Below are positions 12,201 through 21,362 of a stretch of DNA of 64,000 nucleotides, piece after piece. Within the stretch, counting starts at the first letter, position 1. Each line of letters starts with the position of its first letter. The position numbers and the translations under genes were made by a program. Origin of the DNA: Chrysemys picta bellii (lineage: Eukaryota; Chordata; Testudines; Emydidae); the NCBI RefSeq assembly GCF_011386835.1, contig NC_088795.1, positions 15,171,441-15,235,440 on the forward strand, given 5' to 3'. The notes under the pieces are model-generated. The model searched no databases and was not told the DNA's origin. It saw only the letters and a list, made by a program, of their open reading frames with translations.

Positions 12201-15200
12201 CTTGAGGCCACTTTTGCCCAAGTTATAAGTAGAAAGGAAATGGGGAAAGTACCTAATTGTATACATCGGGTGGATGCTAGTTTAAAGTACGCCCACTCCC
12301 TTTCCTGGAGTAGTTGTATTTCCAAAATGAGGGAAAACGGTAGTGTAGGGATTGTATCCATTATTCCTCCCAAGACAAGCAAATATGCATTTCCTCGCGT
12401 CTGAGTAGTGGTCTGCAGTGGGCACGTCCACAGCACTGCCGGTTTACATTACTCTGTCAGGAGCAGTAAGCATTCGATTCATCTTAAGCCAAGCTGGCTA
12501 GGAGACCGCAGCAAACTGTTTACACTAAACAGGATGTTGCAGAAAGGAAGCATGTAAATGAGAGGCCAGTATCAGTGCAATTAAGCTCATTGCAAGAATG
12601 CAGGCCACTGCTTGTGTCGGCTCAAAGAGGTGCTAAAATAGGAGGAAGTGTCTGTGTTCCTTAATCGAAGGCTTTGGTTTTGTCTTTTTGTTTGAGAAGA
12701 GGTGGTTTGTTCCTCACTAAAAACAGACAGCGTCTCTTTACTATTGTACTCCCCTTGCTGCTCGTGCATTTTCCTCCTCTTTGTGGAATCCTTTCCCTGT
12801 CGCTTGGGTTGTTAACTGACCTATCGATTTTTAAAATAAAAGCTAGAATGTTTGTTTTTAATTTGACAGTAATTTGGATACATGTTTTCCTTCATTGGAT
12901 GTAAATGTTCAGATTCTGGGAGTTTTCTCTGGAATGTAGGTTTATGCCTCTTTGTTGGCTAGCTGAAGTTACAGCGTCTCTTGAGAGCTGCGACTGGAAG
13001 AACTTGCTGAAATCCCAAATGGCCTTGCTTTTATACTCCTCCAGGCTGGAAGTGAGTTTTCCATATGTAATTTTGAATTGCTGGGCCAAATTCTCTGCTG
13101 GAATAACGGCAGAGAGGTCAGCGGTGTTGCCCCAACAAAGAATTTGGCCCAGACCAATTCCGGGGAAGTCATGGAGTTCTGCTAGCAGAGAATTTGCCCC
13201 AGACAAATTCCAAGGAAGTCAGTGATATTACATCAACAAACAATTTAGCTTGCTGGCTTTCGTGTATTTGAAAGTTTCGCACGAAGGGTGGGATTTCCAA
13301 CTGTAGTTGAGGGCCTAACTTTGGTAGGCTCTTCTGCAAATCTCAGTCTAAAATAGTAAGGTAATATCAGTAAAAATGAGTAATTTTGTCTGTCGACGGA
13401 AAAAACCCTGCATGAGCTGGCCAGCCTTCCTCCTTCCACACCACCCTGCTCTTTTGTTTGTTACCAAGATGTGGGTCGCAAGGCAGGATATGGAGTGCTT
13501 TCAGTTTGGTTTTGTAAGGCTCTGCTGCTCTCTAGAATACTATATTGCAACTGCAGTTTCTAATCTTCACTCAACTGAACAGATAAAACTGAAAGCACGC
13601 ACAGGGAGCAGCTCTGTTGATGAAGAAGTGTTATCCAGAGCCTATACTTGGACACTTAAAGGATTTCAATTCAAGATGGGCCACAAACAGAACCTTCTAT
13701 CTAAAATTGAGTTTCAGGTAGATTCTGATTCGTTTCTCTGGATCTTTACCTATTACTACCAGTCTGGGACTGTTTCCAGTCCAGATCCAAAAGAAGCTCA
13801 TTTTTCATTTTCCCATTCTCCGATGGTGAGAATCTCACAAGAATTGAACCTGATGAGACTTCAACCATTCAAGTGCTGGGAACCCAGCCAGGTCAGCTGG
13901 CACCATGAGACTGCTGTCTGTCTGATACTGCAGGAGAGCAGCTCCTGAGAGACCCATTCCTGCAAGGGGCTGTGGGAGCGGGGGTTACTCAGCACTGTGT
14001 GCAGGATTAAACCCAAGATGTAGCAATCTGAAGGCTGTCTGATTGGGATTGCGCGAAGGACTAACGAAGAAAATCCCAGCACGCAATGAAGAATAAAGCA
14101 CTGGCCCAAAGCAGGAGCAAATGTTTCACTAACTCGGTTTTAATTTTCCTCATTGTGCCTATGCATAGAACGTAGCCTGTGTGTAAACCCAAAATCCACA
14201 TCAATGGAGCTTTAGTTGGGATTGTTTTGTTCTCAGGAATGCAACCTGGGGAAGACTTGCCAGCAAACTCCAGCTATCCTTTTGACTGAGATTTTTTCAA
14301 AGCCATGAAAGGAATAAAATTAATGGGAATTTGGCTTCCAAATCCCCCGAGTGACTCTGAAAATCGCAGCTCTATGTGTAGGTGTGTGTGGGCCGATTTT
14401 ATCCCCCGAGGTCTGCTGCAGCATCTCCTCACTGGGTAGTAAATCAGTGTCAAGGAACAGATGCCATTGTGTTGATGGAGGAATGAAGAATTTAAAGCTG
14501 TAAAAGATGGTGATTCAGAGGAAGAACAATAGTCCTTTACGAAACATACCAGCCTAGAATCTGTGTTCTGTTAATCCTGGATCCATGGATCCTACATAGG
14601 CTAGATGCCAGACAAACAGAAGATGAGGCAAGAAGATTGGGAGCAGAGAGAAATGTATAACTGATCAGCCGTGGAAGGCTATGATAGCAGCTGGATTGCA
14701 GTAAATGCATATGCAGTAGCTGCGTCTGAAGCTGAGTCACTCTTGCTGCCTGTTAAGTGACTTGCAGACTCTGAAAGCCTGTATCTGTTATATAACTTCC
14801 CAAACTGGAAGTTCCTTCCAGAAAACTGGAACTGAGATCCAGACAATGTGATCAGGTCTCTTCTCTGAAATTCCATGGCAATGCTGAGTGAGGGGTGACA
14901 TGCCAAGAGCCCCAAAGTCTGGGGCAAATATCTCTGGTCCATGCACTAAGTGTAATCTTGACTGTTTTTTCCCTTGTTTTATTTGTAATAGTCTCCAGGA
15001 GACCTATGAAGCGAAGAGGAATGAATTCCTGGGTGAGCTGCAGAAGAAGGAGGAAGAAATGAGACAGATGTTCGTCATGAGAGTGAAGGAGAAAGAAGCG
15101 GAGTTGAAAGAAGCGGAGAAAGATGTGAGTGATTGCTAACCAAAAGGGTTACGCACAGGGGTTTACAATGGGAGCTTGAAAGGGGCCTAAAGGGCTTAGG

Positions 15201-18200
15201 CATTTGGATCCCACTGAGAGGAAGGATGGCCCACTGGTTAGGGCATGTGCCTAGGTGTTAGGAGACGTGGGTTCAAGTCCCTGCTCTGCCACAGACTTCC
15301 TGTGGGACATAGGGCAAGTCACTTAGGGCCAGATTTTTAAAGGTATCCAGGCACCTAAATTGATTTTTCAGTGGGCGTTAGACACCTAAGCACCTGACCT
15401 AAGGTCCCCGTGCCTCAGTTTCCCTGCCCGGACAGTGGGGCTAATCGCACTTCCTGGCTTCTCAGGGTGGTTGTGAGGATCCGGACATTGAAGACTGTGA
15501 GGGATTCAGATACCGGGGGGACATAAATACTGTCAGCACAGAGAACTCCCTCGGGCTTCTTTGTAAAACCCCAGCTGCCATGTAATGCTGGCTCTGCAGA
15601 TGGGAGTCCTTCCTGCCCAATGAACGGGGCATACTTGCTAGGTCATACAGCTCAGAGGTTCCCCTTCGCCCAAAGCACTGGGGACAGCTGCAGTCTGGGG
15701 AGCTGATGGCTTTACAGGATGGCACCCAGCGCTGCAGACTCTCTGGCTTTGAAGGGGCCACGTTTCAACCATTACAGTCCTTTGAAACCTGGCGGCTGCA
15801 TCGAACCTTTCAGCAGCTCAGCACTGTTCTCTTGGCTCCCACCCACTGCAGGGGCGGGGTTTCTCAGAGTGCAGCCCCAAAGGGCACAGCCGAACTGTCG
15901 TTATCCAAGAAGTCCATGTGAACAGGAGCTGCTCTGTGGAGCTCTAAGGCCGAGGGCCCAATTCCCTGCTTCCTTGCACCTTGTGTTGACCCGTTGTATC
16001 TCTGCAAAGGGGGTGGAACATGCCACCGGGTCAGAGTGGTAGCATTTTGCACCCACTGTCTACTCGCTTTGTGTGAATGTAGCTGTCTCCACATGGTGCA
16101 GGGCCGAGGAGAATCAAACCCTGTGTGTGTACGTGCACAGATATCTATGAATGTTATGAGAGATTCTGGGGGGGCTTTTCATCTGGTGATCATGTAGCAG
16201 TTTTGCTGGTCACCAATGTACAACGGTTTGTCACTGCACACACATGAAAACACAAATTGTATGAGTCTGTTCATTTAAAATGAACAAGACCCATCGCTGT
16301 AAGCTTCCCAGTGCCCGGAATTGGGAATGAGTTATCTAGCAGTCCCCAAAAAGCCTGAAGATATGGTGGAGGAGAAATGCTAGTTGGCTTGGGTCTTTCA
16401 TGCAGTCATCTCAAATCCATGTCAGTACTTAAATGAAATAGATGTTTAAGGCAGTTCTCACACATAGCTTTCCTGCAGCGAAAGGTGAAATCCTAACTCC
16501 CTGAAGCCCATTGGCAGAATAACTAGTATATAAGCACCCAGTAATACCTCTCCATGCTTTGCCCCTCCTTGTAGAATACCAGGAATGTTTAAAATCCCTT
16601 TAGGAAATTTTTTTTTTAAATCAGTAAAACTTGGTTTTGTGGTGAAGGCCCTGGAGTGGGAAGATCTGCCTCCAATTCCCAGCTCTTCCACAGCCTTCCT
16701 GTGGGACCTAGGGTAAAAATTTTCAAAAGTGCCTCAGTGACTTAGGCTTCTTCATACATAAGACATTTTGGAAATGGGATTTAGGCTCCTACGTCCCACT
16801 GACTTTCAATCTGACCCTTATTCTTTCTCTACCTCGGTTACATAATACTTCCTTTGGCCGTCTTGTCTGCTTAGATTGGGAGCTCTTCAGGGCAGGCGCT
16901 GCAGTTCTGCTTTACGTGCGTGCAGAGCCCCTAGACCAGTGGGACCCCTGTAGGAAGTGCTGTAATACATACAAATAAGAAAAAGCAATCTTCTTTTCCC
17001 CTCCCCTCCCCCTCGATCATCCCCCTCCCTGTCTGGGCAGCTCCACGAAAAGTTTGACCATCTCAAGCGGACGCACCAAGAAGAGAAGAAAAAAGTGGAC
17101 GACAAAAAGAAGGAGCTTGAGGAGGAGCTGAGCAACTTCCAGAAGAAGAAGGCAGCCGCTCAGCTACTACAGTCACAGGCTCAACAGGCTGGTTCCCAAC
17201 AAACCAAGAAAGACAAGGACAAGAAAAAGTAAGGGGCTGTCGCACTACAACCTTGTGGCCTTATTCCAGTGTGTGGGGTTTTTTTTTTCTGTTGCGTGTC
17301 TGTATTTGCTTTTTCCCATCATCAGACTGGAAACTGGGCTTTTTACCAGACTGATCAAATAAAATATGATCTCCAAGGGGCGGGCTGGGGAGATGATTTT
17401 AAGGTTTCATTAAAAGGGTACCGTAAAGTTTAATTGATCCCTCTGCCTGGTTTGAGAGAGCAGTCAGAAAGTGGAGGTCTAATCTGTGATTTCTCAAGCA
17501 TCTTCGGAACCAACTTTGGGATACTAAGGTCACAGACTTACTCTCCTGAACCCAATAAGAGCATCTCTACTTGTACTTCCTTCCCCCATTTATACTTTAA
17601 ATATAGTTCCTGATTCTAAATACTTTAGGGTTGCGGTTATAGCTATAAACGCCTTTAAAACCAAAAGCTTAACAGCCATGTCATTTTGACATGGAACATC
17701 CTAGTGCCAAAAAGTGAATACTTGGGTTTTTGTTTGTTTTTTTTAAACTATGGTACCTATAATTACAGGTTAATTTAATTCATGTAGTATCAATTCAACA
17801 TAATAAGATAGCACAACTGATACATCTAGCAAAAGATAAATGGCATTGCATTTTATACTATTATGTATTTACACTCGTGAGGCAATTCTACTCTCAAATA
17901 CTTACGGGGCTTCCGAATGGCAGAATGTATCCAAGGGCAGAATTTGTCCCTTTATTGGCTTTGTTCCATACACTGCTTTAAAACCCCCAAAACTGTCTCG
18001 GGATTGGAGACTTACAATGAAACCAAACAAGTTTGACAGAGCTGAAGTACAATAAGAATGGATTGTCTGTATAGCAGAACAGGACAATCTATTCTAAAAG
18101 GCCAGTCTTAGGTAAGAAGTACCAATCTCAGATAGGGTAGGGTTCCTCTTTGATTCCTTCCCAGGTTGCCTGAGATAAAAGCACACATTTATTTTACTGA

Positions 18201-21200
18201 AATCACATACCCTATAGAGAGAATGATACTGTAGAATCTCACTGAGTAACACACTTTTTAATCCACCCAAACCATTGTTGTCTCCAGACCTCAGCAAATG
18301 TTTAATAGCCAATGCTCCTGCAAGGTCTTGCATTATACATAGGGCATTTCCTGGTATTCTATGAAATACGGTCATAAATAATTAACACTAAGCTGTCGTT
18401 GACAAAAGAACAATGGTTGAAGTGCAATTAATGATGTGGCATTTTTTGCTTTTGATTTGGTCACCTAAGGCTTGTCTGCAAGTGGAGTTATTCAGGAATG
18501 GCTGGTGTGCTTTAAATTCCCAGCCTATCTTAATCTGAATTGACTCTCAAGTGTGGGGAAGACCTTACTTGCTAATTGACTAACTTCAACTATTCATAAG
18601 AGGACTAGTGAGCTTCTACTTTATTTCGTGTACACTAGTGTATTTTTCTACAATAGGCGGTGGCACCGTGCTCTCCTCCTTGTACCAGTAGAAGCCGGAG
18701 TGTGTGTCTCTCGTTTCTGCTGCTGGATCAGTGCTCTGAAAATCACGCCCAGCAAAGACATTTAAAACAATGACGGGCCAGTTCCTCACTTGATGTAAAT
18801 CCATGTAGCTCCTAGGGAGCCATGCTGGCTTACTCTAGCTGAGAATCTGGGTCTGAAAGCTTACGCAAAGACCAGCAAAGAGAAAATACAGCGTTTTCAT
18901 GTGTACTGGAAACTCATTTAATTAAATAATCCAAAAAGCAGATCAGTACAGAACTAATAATATCTGGCAGCAACCTTCCTAGGATGCTGAGATTTCTCCC
19001 TTGTGCGTTCTCTGTAAATAGGATAGACTGGAACAAGGGTCCTGCCTGGCATGGCTGTTCCCACATTGTGTTCCCCTAGTATTATGGCCTTTTTCTAAGT
19101 AACTTGGAACTTTTGATGACCTTTTCCTACTCAGAAATCTTTTAAATGGCGCTGCTAATTTAATATTTATATAAAATCTGCAATAGGTTTCTTCATCTCT
19201 TCTGTATCAGACTGAAGCTATATGCAGTGGGGTTTGGTTTTGTAATTTTCAATAGTAGATGTTAGCTACTAGTTGTTCCTGTGAATTCTTCTGGCACCTG
19301 CATGAGATTGGTGTATTATATACGTCATGTTTCTAGCTGCCATTACAAATCACATGGTTTCTATTCTGCCATAGAAATCCAGTCATGAGGAACATGCACT
19401 TTGCTTTGTAAATATGTTTTAAAATAGTCTCGCCTCTCAGTATCCTTCCACACCAGCTGTTGGGAGTTGCTCAGATTGTTTTGTAATGTTCAAATTGCTA
19501 ACAGAAGCTGGAAAGGAAAATGCGGATGCATCTGCATTGTAGCATATCTTGGTTCCTAAAACCTTTAAATTTCCTCTTCCACTCTAATGAAATGCTACAG
19601 TTTTAATAGGTAAGGGTTTTTCTTTTTCTTTTTGAACTGCGGTGGCATGACTGTGATGTTTTATACAATTACCAGTGGAAATCAGGCTAATCCCTGAAAT
19701 GCTCTCAGCTGGATTTCCCTTGTAGCCTCCCCAGAATGCAATTTATTGGACTGCTTCTTTTTAAAGGCGGGATTACACCTCTGTAACTTGGACCACTGAA
19801 ACCATATCAAAATTCTGCACAAGCCAGAATGATGAAACAGGGCCAAATTCTCTCCTCACCTAACTCCATTGGAGAGAATTTGGTCCCATCCCATGAGACT
19901 AAACAGCTGTCCTTATTACTTCCTTTTTACTCTGTTTTTCTGATGGATTCCTGAGTGAAATGAGATCTACAATTCACACACATTTTTCTAACATTTTTTG
20001 TTGATAGCCCTGATTGAGGAAAGAATTTTGAGTGGGGGCAGCACTTAAGCATGGGCATAAGTCCCCGGGAGTTAAAGGTATATCATTATTAACTTTTGCA
20101 TTACCACAGCACCTAGGGTCCCTATTTGTAGACCAGGCCCCAGTGTGCTAGGTGCTGTACAACCATATGCTTAAGCGCTTGCCTAAATCCCATCCTGATC
20201 CCATAATCTTAGCTGTGGCCTTGGCATTTCTTCATACCTACATGTTCCAGTGGCAGTTGCTGGCAACGAGTGTGGTCATGGCACAACCAGAGTAGGTCCT
20301 TTTTTAATAAGATCAGTGAAATGTTTCTCAGCTCTTGCCTGTTCCATTGAATAGGTCGTCAGCTGCGTACTTAGATGTGTGTGTTGTTTTACTTGCAATT
20401 TCTCAGTCAAGCACAGGAGTTGGAACTCTTTTTTTGTTTGGCTGCTTTAAGGTAAAGTCACTTTGTAAAACAGTACAAGAAACTTCGCTTCCAACTTCCT
20501 TTTAATGAAAGGAATTTTCAAACCGATGCAAATATACTAGGCCGTATTCGGTCCTGGTAGAAGTCCTTAAACTACCCCATGCAGGGTGTTCAGTTGGGGC
20601 CTGGGACAACCCCCATTGAAGAGAGACTCCAACTGATTTCAGTGGGATCTGGATCAAACCGGTAGGCTACGTTTTCAAAAGTTATGAGTGACCTTAAAGT
20701 GCCCAACTTGAGACGTCTTAAAGGGGCCTAGTTTTCAGAAAATGTTAAACATCCGCTCTCTGAAAATCAGAATCCCTTTTAAGGTGTCCTAGGGCTGGTC
20801 TACACTGGGGGATTGATGTAAGATACGCAACTTCAGCTACGGGAATAGCGTAGCTGAAGTCGACATATCTTATTTTGACTTACCTCAGGTCCTCATAGCG
20901 CGGGATCGAAGGCCGCGGCTCCCCCGTCGACTCCGCTACCGCCACTCGCCCTGGTGGAGTCCCGGAGTCGACGGGAGCACGTTCAGGGATCGATTACCAC
21001 CTGCCGATTCGGCGGGTACTCTGGACGTACCCTTAGGTTGGGCATGCAAAATCACTAGACGCTTCTGAAAATATTGGCCTAAGTCACTATCAAACAGTAA
21101 CCTAGTTTGGACTAACGACATGGTTTGTTTTTCTCCACTCAGTTTTTCTTTGCTTTTGCTTGTCATATAGAATAGAATTGACTCCAATTTTAAAATTGGT

Positions 21201-21362
21201 TTCACTCCTTTTTAATTTCATTTTGCATGGGCGTCCACCGAAGCAGAATGCTGGTGTCAGCTCTCCCGTCTTTCTTTCTTTTCTTTTCTTTCTTTTGGGT
21301 TTCTATTATTTCTAATGTTTTTTGTTTTTGTTTTTTTAACTTGCAGTGCAAGCTTCACATAA
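34..21362 (+). CDS. SEPTIN11: Septin-11, 3' eight coding segments (residues 48-429), 5' end outside window
   Basis: Septins are GTP-binding proteins that assemble into hetero-oligomeric filaments at the plasma membrane and along actin and microtubules; septin-11 belongs to the SEPT6 group. Eight in-frame segments, all with AG/GT splice borders and consistent phases, encode 382 residues. With the 47 residues expected upstream the total is 429, equal to human SEPTIN11. Visible are the P-loop GETGIGKS (48-55), the G3 motif DTVGFGD (100-106), the G4 motif AKAD (183-186), the VGSTE loop (237-241), the septin unique element (about 285-310), and a lysine/glutamate-rich C-terminal coiled coil (about 319-410). 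The ending KKNASFT separates SEPTIN11 from SEPTIN6, 8 and 10 as I know them. CCNI lies downstream in the opposite orientation, as on human 4q21. The N-terminal exons and promoter are to the left of the window. Confidence 0.97.
395..860 (+). repeat. Core-type tRNA SINE, split by a DNA element
   Basis: The head at 395-499 reads as a degenerate tRNA-derived SINE (a ctggactgggactcaggag core and a cctgctgtgtgacc-type block). The tail at 694-860 has the taagctcttcagggc-type 3' region of L2-tailed SINEs and ends in AATAATAAT repeats. A 194-bp inverted-repeat element interrupts the copy. The same head-and-tail arrangement recurs at 16640-16975. Confidence 0.7.
500..693. mobile_element. Small inverted-repeat DNA element (MITE-like) inside a SINE
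   Basis: The left end is GGGTATGTCTACACA (500-514). The right end is TGTGCAGACACACCC (679-693), whose reverse complement differs from the left end at 2 of 15 positions. There is no coding capacity. The ends match the TGTCTACACT-type ends of other elements in this window. Confidence 0.65.
1090..1250 (-). repeat. Degenerate SINE-like stretch, antisense
   Basis: Read on the - strand, the order of blocks (a gactcggtgttcg-type head complement, a gtgacttgtc block, and a caaagctgggactagaat block) resembles the core-type tRNA SINEs at 32520-32705 and 55262-55440. It is strongly decayed, so the borders are approximate. Confidence 0.45.
4107..4293 (+). CDS. SEPTIN11: SEPTIN11 exon, residues 113-175
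   Basis: The acceptor is TTTTCAG ending at 4106 and the donor is GTACGC from 4294. The first base completes Ser113, followed by 62 codons, so the exon ends in phase 0. It encodes the [12 protein letters not shown] helix that follows G3, then the conserved [13 protein letters not shown] strand and loop, and [12 protein letters not shown]. This is the middle of the septin G domain. Compared with the human protein as I know it, Thr replaces Ala in IDxQF. Confidence 0.96.
4294..6433. other. SEPTIN11 intron, no recognised element
   Basis: The intron runs from the GTACGC donor to the CTTGCAG acceptor at 6433. A 136-codon open stretch at 4378-4788 has no splice signals or recognisable domain and is open on both strands, as chance frames can be. 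I see no repeat whose family I can name. Confidence 0.7.
6434..6595 (+). CDS. SEPTIN11: SEPTIN11 exon with G4 motif, residues 176-229
   Basis: The acceptor is TTGCAG at 6428-6433 and the donor is GTAAGT from 6596; it holds 54 complete codons. It encodes [11 protein letters not shown], whose AKAD (183-186) is the septin G4 motif for guanine recognition. Next come the [14 protein letters not shown] helix and the [13 protein letters not shown] segment typical of the SEPT6 group. Every residue appears conserved with vertebrate SEPTIN11 as I know it. Confidence 0.96.
6614..6638. repeat. (GTT)n microsatellite
   Basis: A run of GTT trinucleotides lies 20 bases downstream of the donor at 6596. It gives the short polycysteine open frame seen there, which is not a real protein. 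Confidence 0.9.
6898..7000 (+). repeat. Core-type tRNA SINE fragment
   Basis: The stretch gcagagtgatgtagtgatca, followed by a ggacttggagtgaggcctcc-like block and a ttgttgctgggtgatcc block, matches the head and core order of the SINEs at 395 and 16640. It is decayed, and the 3' tail is not clear. Confidence 0.5.
7271..7345 (+). repeat. Dispersed repeat, copy 1 of 4
   Basis: The pattern attacagtagcac...gccccatcgtgctaggagctgta recurs at 20100-20166, 44326-44390 and 45325-45380, always in the + orientation. I do not recognise a named family with certainty; it resembles a common reptile interspersed repeat. Confidence 0.65.
7385..7470 (-). mobile_element. CR1 LINE remnant, end of ORF2, antisense
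   Basis: Read on the - strand, it encodes [18 protein letters not shown] followed by TAG at 7407-7405. That is the C-terminus of CR1 ORF2, and the same ending ([14 protein letters not shown]) is seen in the + strand copy at 43240. Only a short, 5'-truncated piece remains. Confidence 0.75.
8011..8216. mobile_element. Palindromic DNA element (MITE-like), decayed
   Basis: The left part agggtagaccgacatgc and the block around gtacgtactcgggtggctagcc (8108-8129) resemble a common palindromic non-autonomous element of turtles. GAGCTAGCGTATG in the right half mirrors the left half. There is no open frame of interest. Borders are uncertain. Confidence 0.5.
9708..9804 (+). CDS. SEPTIN11: SEPTIN11 exon, residues 230-261
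   Basis: The acceptor is TTTGTAG ending at 9707. The donor is GTATGT from 9805, so the exon ends with the first base of the Val262 codon (97 nt). It encodes [20 protein letters not shown] and [17 protein letters not shown] is the G5-like loop, and RQYPWG is the conserved septin motif at the base of the G domain. Met-Ser replaces Met-Ala in the NKMxKARQ segment compared with the human protein as I know it. Confidence 0.96.
9805..11299. other. SEPTIN11 intron with one DNA element
   Basis: The intron runs from GTATGT to CTTTTGCAG at 11299. Its main recognisable content is the inverted-repeat element at 10454-10842; a short A9 run lies near 10361. The rest has no gene and no repeat that I can name. 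Confidence 0.75.
10454..10842. mobile_element. Inverted-repeat DNA element (MITE-like)
   Basis: The left end AGGGCATGTCTACACTGCA (10454-10472) and the right end TGCAGTATAGACATACCCT (10824-10842) form a 19-bp terminal inverted repeat with 2 mismatches. The 389-bp body repeats gtccacactgc-like motifs and has no transposase. Several short open frames inside it are chance. Confidence 0.75.
11300..11468 (+). CDS. SEPTIN11: SEPTIN11 exon with septin unique element, residues 262-318
   Basis: The acceptor is CTTTTGCAG ending at 11299 and the donor is GTATGA from 11469. The exon begins with two bases of Val262 and ends with two bases of Ser318 (169 nt). It encodes [37 protein letters not shown] and [19 protein letters not shown]. 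The HTRHYELYR block is the septin unique element, which contributes to the inter-subunit interface. It is fully conserved as far as I can tell. Confidence 0.96.
11469..14991. other. SEPTIN11 intron with local tandem repeat
   Basis: The intron runs from GTATGA to TAATAG at 14991. It includes a palindromic repeat followed by a short tandem duplication (13083-13235). A 190-codon open frame at 13376-13948 has no splice support or recognisable domain. The rest shows nothing that I can name. Confidence 0.7.
13083..13235. repeat. Local tandem repeat of an aatttggccc-type palindromic element
   Basis: The block agaatttggcccagaccaat plus following sequence is repeated about 50 bp later as agaatttgccccagacaaat, with a third partial copy (caaacaattta) after it. 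The first part, gggccaaattctctgctgg, is the inverted counterpart. It looks like internal duplication within a small palindromic repeat. Confidence 0.7.
14992..15124 (+). CDS. SEPTIN11: SEPTIN11 exon, start of C-terminal coiled coil, residues 318-362
   Basis: The acceptor is TTGTAATAG ending at 14991 and the donor is GTGAGT from 15125. The first base completes Ser318, followed by 44 codons. It encodes [20 protein letters not shown] and then [24 protein letters not shown]. Charged residues in heptad spacing mark the beginning of the coiled coil through which SEPT6-group members pair with SEPT7. The last codon is Asp362; as I recall the human protein it is Glu, a one-base change at the splice border. 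Confidence 0.96.
15212..15480 (+). repeat. Core-type tRNA SINE with an inserted block
   Basis: The head cccactggttagggcatgtg is followed by gttcaagtccctgctctgcc, a tRNA B-box-like segment. A gggccagatttttaaagg block (about 15327-15408) interrupts it before the tgcctcagtttccctgccc segment resumes the SINE. The borders of the inserted block are inferred. Confidence 0.65.
16640..16975 (+). repeat. Core-type tRNA SINE with an inserted block and L2-like tail
   Basis: Same layout as 395-860: a SINE head and core (to about 16710), an aaaattttcaaaagtgcctc block of another dispersed repeat, then ttagattgggagctcttcag and a tail ending in AATACATACAAATAA. Borders are approximate. Confidence 0.65.
17041..17228 (+). 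CDS. SEPTIN11: SEPTIN11 last shared coding exon, residues 363-424
   Basis: The acceptor is GGGCAG ending at 17040. It encodes 62 full codons beginning [20 protein letters not shown], a Lys/Glu-rich coiled coil, then [20 protein letters not shown] and KKDKDKK. The final two bases (AA, 17227-17228) pair with the first base of 21347 to give Asn425. The donor GTAAGG at 17229-17234 overlaps an in-frame TAA at 17230-17232, so the unspliced message ends in a third Lys. The spliced form agrees with the known vertebrate ending. Confidence 0.95.
17358..17363 (+). promoter_or_regulatory. Proximal SEPTIN11 poly(A) signal AATAAA
   Basis: AATAAA lies 126 bases after the alternative stop codon. The downstream G/T-rich element is only moderate (ggggcgggctggggagatg). 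It would support a short transcript lacking the NASFT exon. Confidence 0.45.
20100..20166 (+). repeat. Dispersed repeat, copy 2 of 4
   Basis: It reads attaccacagcacctaggg through tgtgctaggtgctgtacaac, the best preserved of the four copies. It has the same orientation as the others. Confidence 0.7.
20791..21033. mobile_element. Inverted-repeat DNA element with internal hairpin
   Basis: It starts AGGGCTGGTCTACACTG and ends with a diverged complement, ctctggacgtaccct. Inside, ACTTCAGCTACG (20830-20841) and CGTAGCTGAAGT (20849-20860) form a perfect 12-bp hairpin. The gtcgactccgctaccgcc / ggagtcccggagtcgac block is a second palindrome. It has the look of a common turtle MITE with the centre partly deleted. 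Confidence 0.65.
21347..21362 (+). CDS. SEPTIN11: SEPTIN11 terminal coding exon (NASFT ending)
   Basis: A long T-rich tract and TTGCAG end at 21346. The first base T completes Asn425 with AA from 17227-17228. GCA AGC TTC ACA then gives Ala-Ser-Phe-Thr, and TAA at 21360-21362 stops. This reproduces the known SEPTIN11 ending and brings the protein to 429 residues. Too short for any open-frame search; found by following the donor at 17229. Confidence 0.93.

Larger units (their letters stand above)
15125..17040. other. SEPTIN11 intron with two SINE copies
   Basis: The intron runs from GTGAGT to the strong pyrimidine tract and GGGCAG at 17040. It contains + strand SINEs at 15212-15480 and 16640-16975, each interrupted by an unrelated block. 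Nothing else was recognised. Confidence 0.75.
17229..21346 (+). other. Last SEPTIN11 intron, or alternative 3' UTR when retained
   Basis: If the donor at 17229 is used, this is a 4.1-kb intron ending in a pyrimidine-rich tract and TTGCAG at 21346. If it is not used, translation stops at 17230-17232 and the following sequence is 3' UTR with a poly(A) signal at 17358. Contents: a dispersed repeat (20100-20166), a DNA element (20791-21033) and long AT-rich stretches without a gene. Confidence 0.7.

Noticed and set aside
13376..13948. 190-codon + strand frame
   Set aside because: It lies within a SEPTIN11 intron, without codon bias, domain or splice signals.
15125..15139. SEPTIN11 frame ending VSDC after EAEKD
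   Set aside because: This is read-through of the GTGAGT donor; the next exon at 17041 continues the coiled coil in phase.
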